A stretch of DNA of 64,000 nt from Epiperipatus broadwayi (lineage: Eukaryota; Onychophora; Udeonychophora; Euonychophora; Peripatidae). Every line of letters begins with the position of its first letter. Position 1 is the stretch's first letter. Location of the stretch: assembly GCA_028023455.1 (NCBI GenBank), contig JAQFVV010006335.1:374741-438740 (forward strand), in the 5' to 3' direction. Position numbers and translations under genes: made by a program. Positions 63,208 through 64,000 of this stretch are shown here, piece by piece. A model generated the notes under the pieces. The model saw nothing but the letters and a program-made list of their open reading frames with translations, was not told where the DNA came from and ran no database searches.

Positions 63208-63420
63208 ACTACAGTTTGATTGATGTGCTAAATATACTGCCCTAAGATATCACTTAATAAAAGTACATTAATAATTTTTTCATAATCTTTCATTAGACTG
63301 GAGATTTTACAATGATGAACAATATTTTATTTACTTTAATTTTCACTGTACTACTGTCATGGAAGGTAGAGACTGGTTTGTGTTTGCTCCAGAAAGTGAA
63401 AACAGTTTCTATCTTGTGTG
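62557..63420. repeat. ~370-bp tandem repeat, two units and a partial third
   Basis: GTAGTGTAATTT...ACTACA begins at 62557 and 62928; a weaker third start is near 63331. Both full units contain AAACATATGA, CACTCATCAGTTGG-like and TACTACAGTTTGATT words in the same order, then AATAATTTTT and CATTAGACT.GAGAT. The second unit is longer because its AT tract has grown from about 11 to about 66 bp (63137-63202). Words in the middle match one arm of foldback family F1. Confidence 0.75.
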
Positions 63421-63543
63421 AGATAATCTTTTGTCTAATGAATGGCTAATAAAAATTATTAAAACACTTTTATTAATTGATTTGTTTCCAAGTTGTTAGG
63501 GTAGATTATTTAACAGTTATCAATCAAACTATAGAAAATTGCA

Positions 63544-64000
<457 letters not shown>

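Overview
The window looks like non-coding, extremely AT-rich nuclear DNA from an invertebrate animal. It holds an LTR retrotransposon, an L1/Tx1-type LINE, an RTE-like LINE, two lineages of Penelope-like elements (PLEs), a Helitron fragment, tRNA-derived SINEs and long AT/TTA/TCTA microsatellites. That mix fits a mollusc, arthropod or cnidarian-like genome; I cannot name the phylum. I see no host protein-coding gene, rRNA gene or convincing functional tRNA gene. Almost every open frame is a transposon remnant or a translated microsatellite.

Layout. 1-1010: decayed RTE-like LINE. 1021-2750: ~399-bp repeats in an inverted tandem array, followed by a hairpin element. 3108-13126: a complete-looking 10-kb LTR retrotransposon on the minus strand, with TG..CA ends, a primer-binding site, a polypurine tract and a gag-like coiled-coil ORF, but no recognisable polymerase. 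Its 5' LTR carries a 611-bp foldback insertion with a 13-bp target duplication and an expanded TAA tract; the other LTR preserves both sites in the earlier state. 13.1-24.4 kb: AT-rich DNA with SINEs, a decayed coiled-coil ORF (minus) and a decayed PLE (plus). 24434-30314: a two-ORF L1/Tx1-group LINE (minus) lying inside a TTA microsatellite that flanks it on both sides. 33-36 kb: a long foldback element and a head-to-head pair of PLE copies. 36-53 kb: AT-rich DNA with a third PLE fragment, another coiled-coil remnant and two families of foldback/TIR elements. 53441-54119: a solo LTR with a 5-bp target duplication. 58.4 kb: the C-terminus of a Helitron helicase with a plausible CTAG end. 62.5-64 kb: a ~370-bp tandem repeat and a long TCTA microsatellite.

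No pathway joins these genes. The common theme is mobile-element activity: insertion into microsatellites, palindromic (foldback) structures and gradual decay. The strongest leads are the LINE inside (TTA)n, the gag-only LTR element, and the foldback insertion dated by an empty site in the sister LTR.
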